Shown here: piece after piece, positions 37,122 to 40,077 of the stretch | How the letters are laid out: the number at the start of each line of letters is the position of its first letter | Position numbering within the stretch: position 1 is the stretch's first letter | Origin: a virus | DNA length: 40,077 bases | IMG/VR virus record: IMGVR_UViG_3300043399_000551 | Coordinates: 1 to 40,077 of that record | Reading direction: 5' to 3' (one strand) | Translations under genes and position numbers: made by a program | Notes under the pieces: generated by a model | The model's input: the letters and a program-made list of their open reading frames with translations, nothing else | Told to the model about the DNA's origin: nothing | Database searches by the model: none

Positions 37122-38522
37122 ATGCAAATCCCCATCCTCTCTGGCCTGTACGCGGACACTGCCGCAGACTTGCGCACGCAGTACCCGCGCAACATGGTGC
37201 CGGTGCCGAAGCAGAGCGGCGTTAGTCAGGGCTACATCCGCCCTGCCGATGGCATCGAGCTTTTTGGCTCCGGGCCTGGCGTGGGCCGTGGCGGCTATTG
37301 GTGGAACGGGGTTTTGTACTGGGTCATGGGCTCGAAGCTCTGCAGCGTGTCCAGCTCTGGCGCAATCACGGAGCTTGGCGACGTTGGCGCGGGCGGGCCG
37401 GTAACGATTGACAACGGCCCGGACTATCTCTCCATCTGGTCCGGTGGACGGCTGTATTACTGGGATGGCTCGACGCTCACGCAAGTGACGGATACCGACC
37501 TTGGCAATGTCATCGATGGGACTTGGATCGCCGGATACAACCTCTCGACAGACGGTGAGTTTCTGATCGTCACGGAGTTGAGCGATAAAACAGCCGTCAA
37601 CCCGCTGAAATACGGCACCGCTGAGGCCGACCCTGACCCAATTGTGGGGGTGACGAAGCTGCTCAACGAAGCCTATGCAATTGGCCGATACACCATTGAA
37701 GTGTTTTCAAACGTAGGCGGCGACAATTTCCCATTCGCCCCTATCGAAGGCGCGCAGGTTTCTCGCGGCGCTATCGGAACCAAGGCGTTCTGCAAGTTTG
37801 GCGGGTCAATCGCGTTTGTCGGCTCCGGCAAAAACGAGGCCCCGGCTGTGTGGGCCATGGCGCCAGGCGATGCCACGAAGCTAAGCACGAGTGAGATTGA
37901 CAAGCTGCTGCTGAACTACTCAGAAGCGGAGTTGAGCGCGTGCGTCGTCCGAGCGAAGGTGGATAAGGGCCACAACTGGCTGATGATCCACCTCCCTGAT
38001 GTGTGCCTGGTCTATGACCTCAACGCGTCCAAAGCAGCCCAAGAGCCGGTGTGGTTCGAGCTGAGTTCGGCTGTCGTCGGCCGCTCGACCTACCGGGCGC
38101 GCAATCTTGTGTGGGCCTACGATCGCTGGATTGCGGATGACCCCACAACCTCTAACCTTGGAGTCATGACTGACGAGGTTGCGAGCCACTACGGGGAGGT
38201 TGTTGGGTGGGAGTTTGGCACGCTCATGCTCTACAACGAGGGGCGTGGCGGGATCGTCCACGACCTAGAGCTAGTCGCCCTGCCTGGTCGAGTCGCGTTC
38301 GGGGCTGATCCCGTCGTGTGGGCCAGCTACTCGGAGGACGGCGAAACGTGGAGCATGGAGCGCCCCATTGCCGCAGGCAAGCAAGGTGAGCGGCTGAAGC
38401 GTCTGGCCTGGCGGGGAAATGGGATGGTGCGAAACTACCGCATGCAGAAATTTCGGGGCACCTCTGACGCCAAGGTCAGTTTCATGAGGCTGGAAGCTCG
38501 CGTGGAGCCGCTGAATGGTTGA
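37122..38522 (+). CDS. P22 gp10-like tail adaptor
   Basis: The product has 466 residues (P22 gp10 472), starting at ATG 37122. ADLRTQYPRNMVPVPK, EAYAIGRYTIEVFSNVGGDN and GAIGTKAFCKFGGSIAFVGS are typical of gp10, which with gp4 closes the portal and anchors tailspikes and needle. The C-terminus (MRLEARVEPLNG) overlaps the next gene by 8 nt. Confidence 0.95.
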   Translation: MQIPILSGLYADTAADLRTQYPRNMVPVPKQSGVSQGYIRPADGIELFGSGPGVGRGGYWWNGVLYWVMGSKLCSVSSSGAITELGDVGAGGPVTIDNGPDYLSIWSGGRLYYWDGSTLTQVTDTDLGNVIDGTWIAGYNLSTDGEFLIVTELSDKTAVNPLKYGTAEADPDPIVGVTKLLNEAYAIGRYTIEVFSNVGGDNFPFAPIEGAQVSRGAIGTKAFCKFGGSIAFVGSGKNEAPAVWAMAPGDATKLSTSEIDKLLLNYSEAELSACVVRAKVDKGHNWLMIHLPDVCLVYDLNASKAAQEPVWFELSSAVVGRSTYRARNLVWAYDRWIADDPTTSNLGVMTDEVASHYGEVVGWEFGTLMLYNEGRGGIVHDLELVALPGRVAFGADPVVWASYSEDGETWSMERPIAAGKQGERLKRLAWRGNGMVRNYRMQKFRGTSDAKVSFMRLEARVEPLNG

Positions 38523-39747
38523 CAAAACAATCCTAGCCCCGCTCACGCGGCAGAGGCTGCAGCAGTTTCTCCCAACTCACGAACTTGTCAAATATTTCGA
38601 GGAGCTGCTAAAGATTGTCCCGGGCGACACCAATGCAATCATTGATTTGGTTGAGGAGGTGGCAAATCAGGCATCTAACGCATCAGCGCAATCTCGCGCG
38701 GCTCGGGCATTTACCGATTCGGTAGCGCGCGATGTGTCCGACCTATCGGCCAGACCATACAAGCCAGCACAGACCAATTCACCAGCTCTAGACTATATCG
38801 ACTTCAGAAAGTCGGCGCCCCACGCTGAGGTGCCGCGCCGGATGGTTTGGAATGATGTTGATGACACTATCAACCTGCACCACCTTGACGGCGTTACCCA
38901 ACAAATCGGGCTTGAGTCGTACATTCGCGTCATCAATACATCCGGCGCCACAATTACAAACGGCACTGTTCTTGGGTTTGGAGGTGTTTCTTCTGGGGTC
39001 CCAATCGGGGTCAAATACATTGCCGATGGCACTATGCCAATCGGTTATCTTGGCGGCGTTGCAACGCAAAACATCCCCAATGGTTCGATTGGTCGCGTCA
39101 CGGCATTTGGCTTTGTGCGTGGCATTGATACATCGGCGTTCACCGCTGGGGCGCTGCTTTACGCATCGCCAACAACTCCCGGCGCGATCACGTCAACCAA
39201 GCCAACGGCCCCGCAGTTTGCAATCCCGATTGGAGTCGCTAGCGTCATCAGCTCGACCGCTGGCGAGATTTTTGTTCGACCAATCCTTGAGCAAACTAAA
39301 CACTACGGCAGGTTTAACAAAACCACTAACCAAACGCCAGCGGCAATAAATACCGCCTACACGATCACTTTCGATTCCGCAAGCACTGCGAACGGCATCA
39401 GCATCGGTTCTCCCGCATCTAGGCTTGTTATTGCAAACGCTGGCCTTTACTCGTTTTCGTTCAGCGTTCAGCTTGTCAGCGGTTCTGCGTCCGTCAAAAA
39501 CGTTTGGGTATGGTTGCGCAAAAACGGAGCAGATATCGCAAACTCTTCGCTGAAACTGTCACTAGAAAGCGCAACGGCGATCACAACGCAAAGTAGGTCT
39601 GTTTTTGAGAGCGTTGCCGCTGGCGACTATATAGAACTCATGTGGGCGGCCGATAGCACAAACGTTACACTGTCTGCAGTGGCGTCAACGGCATTTGCCC
39701 CCGCCGCGCCATCCTGCGTCATGTCAATCCATCAAATTCAACAGTAG
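38515..39747 (+). CDS. Tail fibre/needle-position protein with C1q/TNF-like knob
   Basis: The product has 410 residues and sits where P22 encodes the gp26 needle. Residues 1-70 are helical with heptad-like ENLLDLVE-type segments (AIIDLVEEVANQASNASA). Residues about 128-260 follow a phage fibre module (RVINTSGATITNGTVLGFGG, GFVRGIDTSAFTAGALLY, ITSTKPTAPQFAIPIGVA). Residues about 270-410 (FDSASTANGISI, VIANAGLYSFSFSVQL, ESVAAGDYIELMWAADSTNV) fit a C1q/TNF-type jelly roll, a trimeric receptor-binding fold. It is probably a receptor-binding tail protein. Confidence 0.75.
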   Translation: MVDKTILAPLTRQRLQQFLPTHELVKYFEELLKIVPGDTNAIIDLVEEVANQASNASAQSRAARAFTDSVARDVSDLSARPYKPAQTNSPALDYIDFRKSAPHAEVPRRMVWNDVDDTINLHHLDGVTQQIGLESYIRVINTSGATITNGTVLGFGGVSSGVPIGVKYIADGTMPIGYLGGVATQNIPNGSIGRVTAFGFVRGIDTSAFTAGALLYASPTTPGAITSTKPTAPQFAIPIGVASVISSTAGEIFVRPILEQTKHYGRFNKTTNQTPAAINTAYTITFDSASTANGISIGSPASRLVIANAGLYSFSFSVQLVSGSASVKNVWVWLRKNGADIANSSLKLSLESATAITTQSRSVFESVAAGDYIELMWAADSTNVTLSAVASTAFAPAAPSCVMSIHQIQQ

Positions 39748-39749
39748 CC

Positions 39750-40077
39750 ATGGCAACGACCTACAAAACACTCGTGCTGCCGCAAGCTTTGCCGGCTGCA
39801 GATACATCGCTTTACGCGGTCGCCTCTCCGGTTACTCGCTCTCGAATTGATGCCTGCACGGTCGCAAACACGACGGCGGGCGAGCTTATCTTGACGATGT
39901 ATATCGTGCCTCCTGGCGGTTCTGCTGGCGCAAGCAATAAGCTGATTGTCAGCCGCCGATTGGGCGCGAATGAGTCTTATCTGTGCCCAGAAGTCATTGG
40001 CCAGGCTATCGAAGTGGGCGGATCACTTTGGGCTGGCGGCAGTGCGCTAGGCCTCACTATTGCAGTGAACGGGGCGG
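39750..40077 (+). CDS. 5' part of junction-spanning small virion-region protein
   Basis: ATG 39750 lies 2 nt after the preceding stop. The frame runs open to the window end and, across the 135-bp repeat, continues to TGA 147-149 at the left end, giving 111 residues. The sequence is Ala/Thr/Gly/Val-rich with LILTMYIVPPGGSAGASNK and a beta-like pattern, without a recognised motif. The last full codons contain Asn (AAC 40068-40070) where the left copy has Ser. Confidence 0.85.
   Translation, partial: MATTYKTLVLPQALPAADTSLYAVASPVTRSRIDACTVANTTAGELILTMYIVPPGGSAGASNKLIVSRRLGANESYLCPEVIGQAIEVGGSLWAGGSALGLTIAVNGA
39943..40077. repeat. Right copy of 135-bp terminal direct repeat
   Basis: Identical to 1-135 except A at 40069 (G at 127). 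See the left copy. Confidence 0.95.

Noticed and set aside
39943-40077. The AAC/AGC difference as a trace of a diversity-generating retroelement
   Set aside because: Only one base differs, no reverse transcriptase or template repeat is present, and the site is at a contig end.
1-40077. CRISPR array, insertion sequence, tRNA genes
   Set aside because: No regularly spaced repeats, no transposase or terminal inverted repeats, and no cloverleaf seen on reading; a tRNA scan would settle the last point.

Overview
The window is a near-complete genome of a short-tailed, P22-type tailed phage. The first 135 bases (1-135) recur as the last 135 (39943-40077) with one mismatch, and a gene starting at 39750 reads through the end into a stop at 147-149. 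The sequence is therefore best read as a circle of about 39,942 bp, either circularly permuted by headful packaging or linear with short terminal repeats. Late proteins match the P22 set in kind and order: terminase, portal, scaffold, coat with I-domain, gp4, gp10, ejection proteins and a tailspike with a P22-type head-binding domain. Early genes are lambda-like: O/P-type replication genes, SSB, NinB and NinG. High GC and gene style suggest a betaproteobacterial (Burkholderiales-like) host, but this is inference.

Layout. (a) 24879 to 40077 and 1 to 7434, plus strand: small genes, packaging, head, tail, ejection, tailspike, then three small membrane proteins that are the best lysis candidates. 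(b) 7460-14326, minus strand: three operons of mostly tiny genes joined by 4-nt stop/start overlaps. They include several zinc-ribbon microproteins, a nucleotidyltransferase-like protein, a Gp157-like protein and a Sak3-like single-strand annealing protein. (c) 14459-23757, plus strand: a 64-residue Cro/CI-type regulator, a chain of small genes, the replication initiator with an internal iteron origin, its P-like partner, MazG-like, SSB, NinB, NinG and two LuxR-type helix-turn-helix proteins. (d) 23696-24730, minus strand: six small genes where lambdoid phages usually carry lysis genes.

Regulation. The early promoters share a 14-bp palindrome, GCGCCANNTGGCGC. At six promoters it lies entirely within a 16-bp spacer between -35 and -10. 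One of these drives the Cro-like gene, whose ATG falls at the predicted transcription start, so its mRNA should be leaderless. A seventh copy lies in the divergent region before the late operon. Together they look like one regulon run by one small repressor. The promoter plus gene start at 11113-11193 is duplicated in inverted orientation at 18909-18989.

Most interesting candidates: a 25-bp imperfect hairpin with an inner GUGA-capped stem (17031-17122) that sequesters the Shine-Dalgarno of the replication initiator; the dispersed operator regulon; and a GH5-like TIM-barrel hydrolase with an inserted beta domain encoded among the tail genes (35735-37099). I recognise no integrase, no CI-type repressor with a peptidase domain, and no endolysin or spanin.
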